A stretch of DNA of 64,000 nt from VXYL01 sp965203685 (GCA_965203685.1 OZ241908.1:4588001-4652000), one strand, 5' to 3'; positions 54,760 through 63,851 are shown, counted from the stretch's first letter. Notes: generated by a model from the sequence alone, not told the origin. Made by a program: numbers and translations.

Positions 54760-56700
54760 ATGTTCAAGACCCTCCTGATCGCCAACCGCGGTGAAATCGC
54801 CTGCCGCGTGATCAAGACGGCGCGGCGACTCGGCATCCGAACCGTCGCCGTCTACTCCGATGCCGACGCGAGAGCTTTGCATGTCGAGCAGGCCGACGAC
54901 GCCGTTCGAATCGGTCCCGCGCCCGCGGCGCGGAGCTACCTCGATCAGGACGCCCTCGTGCAAGCCATCACGGCGAGCGGTGCCGACGCCGTGCATCCCG
55001 GGTATGGCTTCCTGTCCGAAAACGCGGACTTCGCCCAAGCAGTGTCCGCCGCAGGTGCGACCTTCGTCGGGCCTTCGGCCGACGCCATCCGAGCCATGGG
55101 CTCCAAGATCGGCGCCAAGGCCTTGGTCGCGGAAGCCGGAACCCCGGTCGTGCCGGGCTACAACGGAGAGGACCAGGATCCGGAAAATCTCGCTGCCCAA
55201 GCCGCCGTGATCGGGTTCCCCGTGCTCATCAAGGCCTCCATGGGCGGTGGCGGCAAAGGCATGCGCCAAGTCGACCGTGCCGAGGATTTCGACGCCGCGC
55301 TCGCCGGGGCGAAGCGCGAATCGCTGGCCGCCTTCGGCGACGACACGGTGCTGCTTGAGCGCTACCTGACGGCACCGAAGCACATCGAGATCCAGATCCT
55401 AGCGGACACTCACGGCAAGACGCTGTCGCTCTTTGAGCGCGACTGCTCCGTCCAGCGTCGCCATCAGAAGGTCATCGAGGAAGCACCGGCACCCACCGTG
55501 ACCCCGGAGTTGCGCTCTCGAATGAGCGATGCGGCGATCCGGGCGGCGCGCGCGGTCGGTTATGTCGGTGCGGGAACCGTGGAGTTCATCGCCGAGGGTG
55601 CCGACTTCTACTTCATGGAGATGAATACGCGCCTGCAGGTCGAGCACCCCGTCACCGAAGCGATCCTCGGCCTGGACCTCGTCGAGTGGCAACTCAAGAT
55701 CGCTGCCGGCGAGCCGATCGCGTTCGACCAGGACGATGTCGCCATCGATGGCCACGCCGTCGAGGCGCGGCTGTACGCCGAAAACACGCGCGGAGGCCGG
55801 TTCCTGCCGTCGACCGGCACTTTGCACCGGGTCGCGTTCGGCGAGGCCCGCGTCGATACCGCGGTTCGCGACGGCACCGAGGTGACCGTCCACTACGACC
55901 CGATGCTCGCAAAGGTCATCGCCCACGGCGCCACCCGTGCCGAGGCCGTGGCTCGGCTCGACGCCGCGCTGCGGGGAACCGAGATCGCCGGTGTCGAACA
56001 CAACATCGCCTGGCTTCGAAACGTGCTCAGCCACCCGCAGTTCTCAAGCGGTGCCTATACGACGCCCATGGCGGAGCGGCACGGAGACGAACTGGCGCCT
56101 CCAGACGACTGGCGGTTGAGCGCCGCTGGACTGCTCGGCCATGTCCTGGCCCAGCGTGACGGCGATCCGTGGTCGCGCAACGACGCGTTCCAGGTCAACC
56201 TGGCGGATGAGCAGACCATCCGCGCGCGACGCAGCCGCAAGGCGATCGAAGTGCCCATCGTCTCTCATCCCGACCACTACGTGGTGCACACGCCGGGTGG
56301 CGCACTGCGGTTCGACGACGTGCACCTCGCAGACGGCCTGCTTTCGGCCCGCATCGACGGCGAACCGATGCGCGTGCGCCTCGTGCACGTCGGCCAGGAC
56401 GTGTTCGCCACCGCCGCGGGAACGACGGACCGCCTGACCATCGCCGAGCCCGACGCGGGCGCCTTCGGTCGTGCCAGCGAGCGCGGTGGACGCGTCACCG
56501 CCCCGATGCCCGGACGCATCGTTTCGGTCGCCGTGGCCGCCGGGGACCGCGTACGTACCGACGCGGTCCTCGTGGTCCTCGAGGCCATGAAAATGGAACA
56601 CAGCATCCGCTCGCCTGCCGACGCCGCTGTCGCGGCCGTGCACTGTGCAGTCGGGGACCGTGTGGACGAGGGCGTCGAACTCGTCAGCCTGCAAGACTGA
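54760..56700 (+). CDS. mccA: Biotin-dependent acyl-CoA (methylcrotonyl-CoA) carboxylase, alpha subunit
   Basis: The 646-aa protein contains a biotin carboxylase domain: LIANRGEIACRVIKTARRLG at the start, HPGYGFLSENADFA, the ATP-grasp glycine loop SMGGGGKGMRQV, RDCSVQRRHQKVIEEAP and EMNTRLQVEHPVTE. A linker domain follows, and then a C-terminal biotinyl domain with the biotin-accepting Lys in VLEAMKMEHSI. It carboxylates its own biotin for transfer by MccB. A GTG at 54757 is an alternative start. Substrate assignment follows the adjacent beta subunit. Confidence 0.93.
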   Translation: MFKTLLIANRGEIACRVIKTARRLGIRTVAVYSDADARALHVEQADDAVRIGPAPAARSYLDQDALVQAITASGADAVHPGYGFLSENADFAQAVSAAGATFVGPSADAIRAMGSKIGAKALVAEAGTPVVPGYNGEDQDPENLAAQAAVIGFPVLIKASMGGGGKGMRQVDRAEDFDAALAGAKRESLAAFGDDTVLLERYLTAPKHIEIQILADTHGKTLSLFERDCSVQRRHQKVIEEAPAPTVTPELRSRMSDAAIRAARAVGYVGAGTVEFIAEGADFYFMEMNTRLQVEHPVTEAILGLDLVEWQLKIAAGEPIAFDQDDVAIDGHAVEARLYAENTRGGRFLPSTGTLHRVAFGEARVDTAVRDGTEVTVHYDPMLAKVIAHGATRAEAVARLDAALRGTEIAGVEHNIAWLRNVLSHPQFSSGAYTTPMAERHGDELAPPDDWRLSAAGLLGHVLAQRDGDPWSRNDAFQVNLADEQTIRARRSRKAIEVPIVSHPDHYVVHTPGGALRFDDVHLADGLLSARIDGEPMRVRLVHVGQDVFATAAGTTDRLTIAEPDAGAFGRASERGGRVTAPMPGRIVSVAVAAGDRVRTDAVLVVLEAMKMEHSIRSPADAAVAAVHCAVGDRVDEGVELVSLQD

Positions 56701-56726
56701 GAGCGCGTTCCGCGCAACCGCGTATG

Positions 56727-56732
56727 TATAAT
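56727..56732 (+). promoter_or_regulatory. Candidate -10 element for the cytochrome gene
   Basis: A consensus TATAAT lies 38 nt before ATG 56771, in an otherwise GC-rich gap after mccA. The expected -35 position (about 56704-56709, CGCGTT) is not consensus, so the promoter is tentative. Confidence 0.4.
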
Positions 56733-56770
56733 GCGCCGCCGTCCCCATAGCCGTCCCGAGTTAGTCGTTG

Positions 56771-57211
56771 ATGTCCAGCGCCAAGAACAAGCTGTACCTA
56801 TCCTTCGCCTCCATCGCCGCCTTCGTCGCTGTGCTGGCCTTTGGACAGACCATGGATCCCGGCACGGTTGCGGACATCGCCGAACGCACGGCACCGTTCG
56901 GCAAGCTGTGCCTTGAAGGCCAGGACTGCGCCGGCGCCCCGGCCGCCGAGGCTCCGCCAGCCGCCGCCCTGAGTGGCAGCGATGTCTACGGGACGTTCTG
57001 CCGCACTTGCCACGACGCGGGCCTCAACGACGCGCCCAAGGTCGGCGACGCCGAGGCTTGGGCACCGCGGCTCGCGAAGGGCAACGAGGTTCTGCTGCAG
57101 AACACGAAAGCCGGGTTCGCCGACGGGTTGATGCCAGCGATGGGACTGTGCATGGCGTGTTCCGACGCGGAGCTCCAAGCCGCGATCGACTTCATGACGG
57201 GTGACGCTTAA
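56771..57211 (+). CDS. Cytochrome c5-like c-type cytochrome
   Basis: The 146-aa protein has a membrane anchor or signal (YLSFASIAAFVAVLAFG) and an Ala/Pro linker. One haem site follows, GTFCRTCHDAGLNDAPKVGD, with the distal Met probably in DGLMPAMGLCMACSDAEL; the C-M-A-C pair is typical of cytochrome c5. It transfers electrons in the periplasm, attached to the inner membrane. A TTG one codon upstream is an alternative start. Confidence 0.92.
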   Translation: MSSAKNKLYLSFASIAAFVAVLAFGQTMDPGTVADIAERTAPFGKLCLEGQDCAGAPAAEAPPAAALSGSDVYGTFCRTCHDAGLNDAPKVGDAEAWAPRLAKGNEVLLQNTKAGFADGLMPAMGLCMACSDAELQAAIDFMTGDA

Positions 57212-57231
57212 GTCGTAGGGCGGCACCAGGC

Positions 57232-59340
57232 CTACAACACGTCGAAGATGTGACTGTATTTCAGCACCAGTTCCCGCTGTGGCGGGCCCATGGCGGTGCG
57301 TTCGTCAAGTTCGTTGTAGACAAGGTAGAGGCCGGCGTTGGCGGAGCGCAGCCACGAGAACCGGACATTCACCGAGAACACGTCGTCGGCGTCGTTGTAT
57401 TGGACTAGCGCGGACAGGTTGATCTTGGGCGTGAACGAATAGGAGAAGCCCGTCCGGGCTAAGTTGACGCTGAACGAGCCGGCCTCGCTACCGAGATCGA
57501 TCGTGTTGTGGTCCCAGGCCGCCCAAGCGCTGAAGGTCTCGTCTCGTCGATAGTTGACCTTCGGGGATATGTTGTGGCGGGTGCCGTTGTAGAACCCGCC
57601 CGTGACCAACACGGCGGCGACGCTCCAAGGCCTGTTTCGCGCGGAGCTTGCACCCATCTGGAAGTCCCTCGTCTGGTAGTCCCCCGCAGGCACGGTGACA
57701 CCGGCGATGGTGAACGGCTCCTTGACGCCCTCGTGGATGAAGTTCACCGCCGGCCAGACGTCCGCGCCGCTCTTCCAGACCCACCAACTCTCGAGATGGA
57801 GATCGCCGGTCTCGTGGTAGCCGTCGAAGTCCCAGAACGCCGCGTAGCTGGCCAGCGGCCGCCACTCGCGCAGCGTCTCTTCGTCCACGAATGTCCTCAT
57901 CGCGAACACGCCCGCCCGGCGGAAGTTGCGCCGCGTGACGAAGCCAACGGCCGGATCGAAGCCGGCGCCGATCTCCGTGTACGCGCCGTCGACGTTCCAC
58001 TCGGGGGAGTTGTAGCTCGCGTAGAAATTGGCGAGGTGGTCGTCGCTGTCGACGCCCGGGGTCCGGGTGCGTCCGATCAGCGCGTACAGTTGCCCGTTCG
58101 CGCCAATGCCGAGGCTCCCGTCCAGGCCATAGGTCTGTTTGCTCGAGTCGCCGTCCCGTCGGTCGGTGGCTATGAACCCCAACGACGACCTGTTCCTGAG
58201 ATCGCGGCTCAGCCGCGCGACGCTGAAATCGTTGCGATCGCCACCATCAGCCCCTGCTGCGCGCATGTGCAGCAAACCGAGATTGGTCGCCCCACCGACT
58301 TTGCCCGAGACACGCACACCGCCGTCGATACCCAGCCGACGGCCGTCCGGCGCGATGCCGATTCGCCGGGAATGAAACAGTCGCGTGCCCGGGAAGCCGA
58401 CGCTGAAGGAACCCGCGTTCTCCAGGAAGAACGGTCGCGTCTCCGGGAAGAACAGGCTGAAGCGTCCCAGGTTGACCTGCTGCTGATCGGACTCCACCTG
58501 CGCGAAGTCCGTGTTGTAGGTGAGGTCGAGCGTAAGACTCGGTGTGATCGAGTACTTCATGTCGAAGCCGACGTCGTCCTCCTGCTGCGTGCCCCGCGCC
58601 TCGCCGCCGCGAGCGGCGCTGCCGAGCACGTACGGCGTGACCTCCAGGTTGTGCCGCTGCCTAGGGACGCGAATGCCGTCGATCTGCCCTGCGAGAGACA
58701 GGCGGTACATGCTGAATTGGCGGGGAATCGGCGACCAATACAGGATCTCGCTCGTGCGCCGAATCATGCGTCCGAAGTTGACGCGCCAGCTCTGGACGTC
58801 GCCGGGGCCGTAGCGCAACGACTGGAACGGGATTGCGAACTCCGCGCTCCAGCCGCCATCGTGCGTCCGGGCACGGACCTCCCAGAGCGTGCTCCAGTTC
58901 CAGTCGGGGAACTCGCCGGAGATCTGGCCGTCGTATTCCGCCCCGACAGGGTTGGTCCCGAACACCACGCCGGCCCGGCCCGTGCCGAACGTGTCGAGAA
59001 CAAGATGGAACGAGTCGGATTGGCTATCGTCGTTCGACACGGTGATCGTCCGAGGGTCGCCTTCATGGCAGATGACGCCGACATGCAGCGCATCGTCAGT
59101 GAAACCGAAGTAGACCTCCGTACGCTCGGAAGCAGGCGCCCCATGGTCGGGCCTGAGTTGAGTGAACCCCGTGTACGGCACAACGCCGTCCCACGCCGGG
59201 TCGGCCGCTACGTTGCCATCCAGCGTGGGTGCCCGAGACAGTTGGGTTGCGTGAGCATGGGCGCGACCATTCGGCTCCGCAGCGCCAACGATGCCGAAGT
59301 ACAGCGACGCGAGTACGGCTAATGACCGAACGAACAGCAT
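57232..59340 (-). CDS. DUF5916-type outer-membrane protein with CBM9-like N-terminus
   Basis: The 702-aa exported protein has a signal peptide (residues 1-20). A carbohydrate-binding family 9-like domain follows (APTLDGNVAADPAWDG at the start of the domain, GFTDDALHVGVICHEG, WSAEFAIPFQSLRYGP). The long C-terminal region of beta-strands ends in a beta-barrel-like last strand, ELVLKYSHIFDVL. FFPETRPFFLENAGSFSVG is typical of DUF5916 proteins. The function is unknown. It converges with the cytochrome gene, 20 nt away. Confidence 0.85.
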   Translation of the reverse strand: MLFVRSLAVLASLYFGIVGAAEPNGRAHAHATQLSRAPTLDGNVAADPAWDGVVPYTGFTQLRPDHGAPASERTEVYFGFTDDALHVGVICHEGDPRTITVSNDDSQSDSFHLVLDTFGTGRAGVVFGTNPVGAEYDGQISGEFPDWNWSTLWEVRARTHDGGWSAEFAIPFQSLRYGPGDVQSWRVNFGRMIRRTSEILYWSPIPRQFSMYRLSLAGQIDGIRVPRQRHNLEVTPYVLGSAARGGEARGTQQEDDVGFDMKYSITPSLTLDLTYNTDFAQVESDQQQVNLGRFSLFFPETRPFFLENAGSFSVGFPGTRLFHSRRIGIAPDGRRLGIDGGVRVSGKVGGATNLGLLHMRAAGADGGDRNDFSVARLSRDLRNRSSLGFIATDRRDGDSSKQTYGLDGSLGIGANGQLYALIGRTRTPGVDSDDHLANFYASYNSPEWNVDGAYTEIGAGFDPAVGFVTRRNFRRAGVFAMRTFVDEETLREWRPLASYAAFWDFDGYHETGDLHLESWWVWKSGADVWPAVNFIHEGVKEPFTIAGVTVPAGDYQTRDFQMGASSARNRPWSVAAVLVTGGFYNGTRHNISPKVNYRRDETFSAWAAWDHNTIDLGSEAGSFSVNLARTGFSYSFTPKINLSALVQYNDADDVFSVNVRFSWLRSANAGLYLVYNELDERTAMGPPQRELVLKYSHIFDVL

Positions 59341-59510
59341 GATCTACGCCAACTGGGCTCCGCCACCGATGGGAACGCGCGGCAAGGCCACCGCGTGCGT
59401 CCAAGCGGTCTGTCTTCGATAGCTGGGGTGGCGCAATGATAGGCAACGTTCCAGCCGCGCGAAAAGCTCGCCATCAAGCAAGCCCCGGTCGCGCAACTGG
59501 CCCCGTGTCG

Positions 59511-61022
59511 TCACGCACCGAGGTCTCGACCCCCTTCCATTGCCCGATAGCCCAAGGCCTCGCCCACATGCGGCGCGCCAACCGACTCCGCGCGCGCCAA
59601 GTCGGCGATCGTTCGCGCGACCTTGCGCACCCGGTGAATGGCACGGGCCGAAAGCTTGAGCCGCTGACCAGCCCGGCGCAGTAGGTTCGTGGCGGCCGGT
59701 TCCAACCTGCAGAACTCGTCCACCGCCGCCGCGGCCAGCATCGCGTTCAGCCGCCCGGCACGACGCCACTGCCGGTCGCGCGCCGCCGCAACGGCAGCGC
59801 GCAAAGCGCCATCGTCGAGGGTCGGTACGCCCTCGGCCCACAGATCGTCGTCCGCAACCGGTCCCACTTCGATGCGCACGTCGATCCGGTCGAGCAGTGG
59901 TCCGGACACCCGGCTCCGGTACCTGGCGACCTGCTGTGGTGCGCAGCGGCAACGGGTTTCGTCGCAGACGAATCCCGCGGGACACGGATTCATCGCGGCG
60001 ACGAGCTGGAAGCGGGCCGGGAAGCGAACGGTCTGGTTGACGCGGGCGATCGCGACATCGTCGCCCTCCAGAGGCTCCCGGAGGGCTTCAAGCACATCGC
60101 GCTGAAACTCGGGCAACTCGTCGAGGAACAGGACGCCACGGTGCGCGAGCGTCACTTCGCCGGGTACGACCGGGTTTCCGCCGCCGATCATGGCCGCGGC
60201 CGACGCGCTGTGGTGCGGGTCGCAGAAGGGCCGTTCAGCAAACTGCGGGGCGCGTCGCGCCGAAACCGAGTAGATATTGGCGACTTCAACAGCCTCGCTC
60301 GGCTCGAGTGGCGGCAACAGCCCCGGCAGGCGGCGCGCGAGCATGGTCTTGCCCGTTCCCGGCGGGCCGACCATCAATAGGTGGTGGCCGCCGGCCGCCG
60401 CGACCACCAACGCCCGCTTGGCATGCGCTTGTCCCCGGACGTCGTTCAACGATGGCGACCGGTTCGCCGCCGGGCGCGGTCTTTCAAGCTTGACGGCACC
60501 GGGCAGCGCATCCGCGGCGAGCAACCGCACGACGTCAAGCAGAGAGTCCACGGGGTACACGGCCAGGTCGGCGTCAGCCAAGGCGCCGAGCTCGTGGCAT
60601 TGCGCGCTGGGAATCACCAGGCCCGCCCCGGTTCCAGCCAGCTTCGCCGCCGCGCAAAACGCGCCGGCAACTGGGCGTAGATCGCCATAGAGCGAGAGTT
60701 CGCCGAGGAACTCGAGGCGGGGCAAGTGACGGTCCGGGATCTGCTCGGTGGCCGTGAGAATGGCAACCGCGATGGCGAGGTCGAATCGACCGCCGTGTTT
60801 GGCCAAGTCCGCCGGTGCCAAGTTGACCACCAAGCGGGCCTGGGGAAAGTCGAGGCCTGCGTTCCGGATTGCGCTGCGCACGCGGTCGCGCGCCTCGCGC
60901 ACGGCCTTCTGCGCCATCCCCACCAGCGTGAAGGACGGCGTACCGGGCTGGTAGTGCGCCTCGACGAGCACCTTCGGTGCTTCGAGGCCGTATTGGGCAC
61001 GGGTGTTCACGGGGACGGCCAT
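59511..61022 (-). CDS. comM: YifB/ComM-family Mg-chelatase-like AAA+ ATPase
   Basis: The 503-aa protein has the Lon-protease-like N-terminal domain (SFTLVGMAQKAVREARDRVRSAIRNAG...LAPADLAKHGGRFDLAIAVAIL). An AAA+ Mg-chelatase core follows, with the Walker A MVGPPGTGKTMLARRLPG, the Walker B VLFLDELPEF and the insert MNPCPAGFVCDETRCRCAPQQVARYRSRVSGPLLDRID. In competent bacteria ComM is a branch-migration helicase for transformation. ATG 61022 yields the normal N-terminus (MAVPVNTRAQ). Together with comF it hints at natural competence, though neither is specific for it. Confidence 0.94.
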   Translation of the reverse strand: MAVPVNTRAQYGLEAPKVLVEAHYQPGTPSFTLVGMAQKAVREARDRVRSAIRNAGLDFPQARLVVNLAPADLAKHGGRFDLAIAVAILTATEQIPDRHLPRLEFLGELSLYGDLRPVAGAFCAAAKLAGTGAGLVIPSAQCHELGALADADLAVYPVDSLLDVVRLLAADALPGAVKLERPRPAANRSPSLNDVRGQAHAKRALVVAAAGGHHLLMVGPPGTGKTMLARRLPGLLPPLEPSEAVEVANIYSVSARRAPQFAERPFCDPHHSASAAAMIGGGNPVVPGEVTLAHRGVLFLDELPEFQRDVLEALREPLEGDDVAIARVNQTVRFPARFQLVAAMNPCPAGFVCDETRCRCAPQQVARYRSRVSGPLLDRIDVRIEVGPVADDDLWAEGVPTLDDGALRAAVAAARDRQWRRAGRLNAMLAAAAVDEFCRLEPAATNLLRRAGQRLKLSARAIHRVRKVARTIADLARAESVGAPHVGEALGYRAMEGGRDLGA

Positions 61023-61170
61023 CAGGCCCGCACTGTAGGAGCGACGCCCAGGGCAAGGAAAGAGACGAACGCCCCGTGCGCGTGTAGGAAATCCGCCCGA
61101 CGCGATGCCCAACGCGCCGCGCCCGCGCTGCCCCCGTGCCGGTCAGCCGACCGCACCGGCGGCAAAACGC

Positions 61171-61185
61171 GCACCAATGTGGTGC
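61171..61185 (+). promoter_or_regulatory. NtrC enhancer box upstream of torF-glnK-amtB
   Basis: GCACCaatgtGGTGC is a perfect inverted repeat matching the NtrC consensus GCACC-N5-GGTGC. It lies about 110-125 bp upstream of the transcription start predicted from the sigma-54 promoter at 61269, the normal distance for an enhancer. The other parts of the 346-bp region 61023-61368 hold a possible REP-like fragment near 61080 and the elements listed next. Confidence 0.85.
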
Positions 61186-61268
61186 CTTCGCGACACTTCC
61201 GGGCACTGAATCGAGGCACGGACGAGGGCAAACGCCGTAACCTGTTGAAACAAAGTAGGTTTGTTTTT

Positions 61269-61284
61269 TGGCACGGCATATGCA
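61269..61284 (+). promoter_or_regulatory. Sigma-54 promoter (-24/-12)
   Basis: TGGCACGgcatATGCA matches the sigma-54 consensus TGGCACG-N4-TTGCA at all but one position. GG is at 61270-61271 and GC at 61282-61283, exactly 12 bp apart. The predicted start is near 61295, 74 nt before the torF ATG. With the NtrC box it forms a nitrogen-starvation promoter. Confidence 0.85.
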
Positions 61285-61309
61285 GTTTTGCGCATCATTG
61301 TAGGCGGTC

Positions 61310-61338
61310 GCTCGGTGGCCGAAGTCGGCTCACCGAGC
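61310..61338 (+). other. Leader hairpin in the torF transcript
   Basis: GCTCGGTG (61310-61317) pairs with CACCGAGC (61331-61338), with an inner GCC/GGC pairing and a GAAGTC loop. It lies in the predicted 5' leader just after the sigma-54 start and has no T-run. It may stabilise the mRNA or modulate translation. Confidence 0.5.
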
Positions 61339-61368
61339 CATACGCAAACTCAACAAGGGGAATCTGAA

Positions 61369-62085
61369 ATGAAGAAACTACCCATGCTCCTCGCCGTCGG
61401 CCTGCTGGCCGCACCTGCGGCCTTCGCGCAAGACGACGGTCCCGCCATCACGGGCAACGTGACCTTGGCTTCCGACTACTCCTTCCGCGGATGGTCGCAG
61501 ACACAGCGCGACCCGGCGATCCAAGGTGGATTCGATCTCGCGTTCTCGTCCGGCTTCTACGTGGGCACCTGGGGCTCGAACGTCAACTTCGGCGCCGACG
61601 ACGACGGCAATGTCGCCTCGATGGAGTGGGACCTCTACCTCGGCTGGTCCGGCGAGGTGGCTGAAGGCGTTGGCCTCGACCTATCCTTCATCCAGTTCGA
61701 GTACCCCGGCAACCGCGAAGCCCTCAACTACCAGGAACTGGCGGCTTCGCTGTCGTTCGCGGACTTCACCCTGGGCGTCAACTACTCGCCGGAGTACCTC
61801 GCCGTCAGTGACGTCACGTTCCTTTACCCGTATGCCGACTACAGCCATGCCTTGGGCGAGTTCGTCACCCTAGACCTGCATCTCGGGTTGAACATGGCAG
61901 ATTCCCCCGGCGGTGACTTCTTCGGTACGGAGCAGGGCGACGAGTACATCGACTACAGCGCCGCCCTGTCGTTCGAACTGCTCGGCGCTTCCGTGTCCCT
62001 GGGCCTCTACGGGACGGACATCGACGACGACGGCAGTTGCGGCCGCGACTGCGAACTCCGCCCCATTCTTTCGCTAAGCCTGTAA
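61369..62085 (+). CDS. TorF-family (Gcw_chp) putative porin, nitrogen-regulated
   Basis: The 238-aa protein has a signal peptide cut after AAPAAFA (residues 1-19). A beta-rich domain follows, starting GNVTLASDYSFRGWSQTQRDPAIQGGFDLAF, the Gcw_chp/TorF signature, and ending in ELRPILSLSL like an outer-membrane barrel. Such genes often precede glnK-amtB and are thought to help ammonium or other small solutes cross the outer membrane; direct evidence is limited. AAGGGGA precedes ATG 61369. Transcription is predicted from the sigma-54/NtrC promoter upstream. Confidence 0.88.
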   Translation: MKKLPMLLAVGLLAAPAAFAQDDGPAITGNVTLASDYSFRGWSQTQRDPAIQGGFDLAFSSGFYVGTWGSNVNFGADDDGNVASMEWDLYLGWSGEVAEGVGLDLSFIQFEYPGNREALNYQELAASLSFADFTLGVNYSPEYLAVSDVTFLYPYADYSHALGEFVTLDLHLGLNMADSPGGDFFGTEQGDEYIDYSAALSFELLGASVSLGLYGTDIDDDGSCGRDCELRPILSLSL

Positions 62086-62088
62086 TCA

Positions 62089-62104
62089 AGGCACAATCCT
62101 TGGC
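62089..62104 (+). promoter_or_regulatory. Second sigma-54-like element before glnK
   Basis: AGGCACaatccTTGGC resembles the -24/-12 consensus, with GG at 62090-62091, but G replaces the C of the -12 GC. It follows the torF stop directly and would start a transcript near 62114 that covers glnK-amtB only. No NtrC box is apparent nearby, so activity would depend on the enhancer at 61171 or on readthrough. Confidence 0.4.
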
Positions 62105-62161
62105 GGCATCGATCTTCCACGAGAAATGCACCAAGGAGACTAACCGCGCATTTAAGAGGTA

Positions 62162-62184
62162 GCACCCGTCCACCGGGCGGGTGC
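62162..62184 (+). other. Hairpin in the torF-glnK gap
   Basis: GCACCCG (62162-62168) pairs with CGGGTGC (62178-62184) across a 9-nt loop. No T-run follows. It lies about 30 nt before the glnK start and may separate torF and glnK expression by processing or partial attenuation. Confidence 0.45.
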
Positions 62185-62214
62185 GGACCTCGGGCGCATT
62201 GACAGGGGGAACCC

Positions 62215-62553
62215 ATGAAACTCATCACGGCAATCATCAAACCGTTCAAGCTCGACGACGTCCGGGAATCGCTTTCCGAGATCGGCGTTCAAGGCATGAC
62301 GGTGACGGAAGTGAAAGGGTTCGGTCGGCAGAAGGGGCACACCGAACTGTATCGCGGCGCCGAGTACGTCGTTGACTTTCTTCCGAAAGTCAAGGTCGAG
62401 GTAGCGATCGACGACGGTCTTTTGGACCAATGTCTCGACGCGATCGGTAAGGCTGCGAACACCGGCAAGGTCGGCGACGGCAAGATCTTCGTCACCTCGC
62501 TCGAAGAGGCAGTTCGCATCAGAACGGGCGAAACCGGCACCGACGCCGTGTAA
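62215..62553 (+). CDS. glnK: P-II nitrogen regulatory protein GlnK
   Basis: The 112-aa PII protein starts MKLITAIIKPFKLDDVRESL. The T-loop GRQKGHTELYRGAEYVVDFLPKVK holds the uridylylation Tyr51, and VGDGKIFVTSLEEAVRIRTGE is the nucleotide/2-oxoglutarate-binding region. It senses nitrogen and energy state, blocks AmtB by inserting its T-loop, and modulates NtrB. AGGGGGAA precedes the ATG. It lies between torF and amtB, and coupling to amtB makes the GlnK assignment preferable to GlnB. Confidence 0.96.
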   Translation: MKLITAIIKPFKLDDVRESLSEIGVQGMTVTEVKGFGRQKGHTELYRGAEYVVDFLPKVKVEVAIDDGLLDQCLDAIGKAANTGKVGDGKIFVTSLEEAVRIRTGETGTDAV

Positions 62554-62579
62554 GCCCAGCCCACTCATAGGAGAGAATC

Positions 62580-63833
62580 GTGGAAGATCTTCTTACCCAG
62601 ACCAACTATGCCCTAGACACCTTCTACTTCCTGTTGATGGGTGTCCTGGTGATGTTCATGGCATGCGGATTCTCGATGCTCGAGGCGGGGATGATCCGGG
62701 CGAAAAACACGTCCGAGATCCTCACCAAGAACGTCGCTCTGTATTCCATCTCGTGCATCATGTACCTGCTGATCGGGTACAACATCATGTACATGGATGC
62801 CGGGAGCATCATCCCAAGCTTCGGCTTCCTGATCGGCGAGGAGAACACGGCCGAGCAGATCATCGCCGGCACTGCCGGCGGCGTCGCGACCGATCACTCC
62901 GAGCGCTCCGACTACTTCTTCCAGGTCGTGTTCGTGGCAACAGCCATGTCCATCGTCTCTGGTGCAGTCGCCGAACGCATGAAGCTGTGGGCCTTCCTAG
63001 GCTTCGCAGTCATCATGACCGGGATCATCTACCCCGTGCAGGGGATGTGGACCTGGGGCGGCGGCTGGCTGTCGGAATTCGGCTACAGCGACTTCGCCGG
63101 CTCCGGCATAGTCCACCTGTGCGGTGCCGCGGCGGCGCTGGCTGGCGTTCTGCTGCTTGGACCGCGGTCCGGCAAGTACGGACCAAGCGGCGAAGTACAC
63201 GCCATCCCGGGCTGCAACATGCCGCTGGCAACGCTCGGCATGTTCGTGCTCTGGTTTGGCTGGTTCGGCTTCAACGGCGGCTCGGAGCTCAAGATCTCCA
63301 ACGTCGACGAGGCCAACGCCGTCGCGCAGGTTTTTGTCAACACCAACATCGCCGCCTGCGGTGGATTGGTCGCGGCACTCCTGCTCGCGCGGGCTTGGTT
63401 CGGCAAGGCCGACCTCACCATGGCGCTGAACGGCGCCCTGGCCGGGTTGGTCGCCATCACCGCCGATCCACTGTCCGGCAGCGCCTTCTGGTCGATGATC
63501 ATCGGCGCAGTCGGCGGCCTGATCGTGGTGTGCTCGATCGTCCTGCTCGACAAGCTCAAGATCGACGATCCGGTGGGTGCCATCAGCGTGCATGGAACGT
63601 GTGGCATCTGGGGCGTGATCGCCGTCGTGTTCAACAACGGTGACGCGACGATCCTCGGACAGATCGTGGGCATCCTCGGCATCTTCGGCTGGGTGTTCAT
63701 CGCCTCGCTGATCATCTGGTATGCCTTGAAGGCGACCGTCGGCATCCGGGTCTCCGAAGAGGAAGAGTTCTCAGGCGTCGACATCTCCGAGACGGGCATC
63801 GAGGCCTACCCGGAGTTCCAGCAAGCTGCCTGA
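62580..63833 (+). CDS. amtB: Ammonium transporter AmtB
   Basis: The 417-aa channel has 11 predicted membrane helices and Amt landmarks: FYFLLMGVLVMFMACGFSMLEAGMIRAKNT near the start, the first pore His in SGIVHLCGAAAALAG, WFGWFGFNGGSEL and the second pore His in GAISVHGTCGIWGVIA. No separate N-terminal signal peptide precedes the first helix. It admits ammonium and is regulated by GlnK. The start is a GTG at 62580 behind AGGAGAG. An intrinsic terminator follows the stop by 18 nt. Confidence 0.96.
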   Translation: MEDLLTQTNYALDTFYFLLMGVLVMFMACGFSMLEAGMIRAKNTSEILTKNVALYSISCIMYLLIGYNIMYMDAGSIIPSFGFLIGEENTAEQIIAGTAGGVATDHSERSDYFFQVVFVATAMSIVSGAVAERMKLWAFLGFAVIMTGIIYPVQGMWTWGGGWLSEFGYSDFAGSGIVHLCGAAAALAGVLLLGPRSGKYGPSGEVHAIPGCNMPLATLGMFVLWFGWFGFNGGSELKISNVDEANAVAQVFVNTNIAACGGLVAALLLARAWFGKADLTMALNGALAGLVAITADPLSGSAFWSMIIGAVGGLIVVCSIVLLDKLKIDDPVGAISVHGTCGIWGVIAVVFNNGDATILGQIVGILGIFGWVFIASLIIWYALKATVGIRVSEEEEFSGVDISETGIEAYPEFQQAA

Positions 63834-63851
63834 TCCACAAGGATCGTGCGA

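Noticed and set aside
53329..55383. 684-codon minus-strand ORF over the carboxylase genes
   Set aside because: It is antisense to the MccB and MccA catalytic motifs; its own composition is His/Asp/Arg-rich noise.
62162..62184. GCACCCG...CGGGTGC as an additional NtrC box
   Set aside because: The half-sites are too far apart (9-nt loop and longer arms); it is better described as an RNA hairpin.
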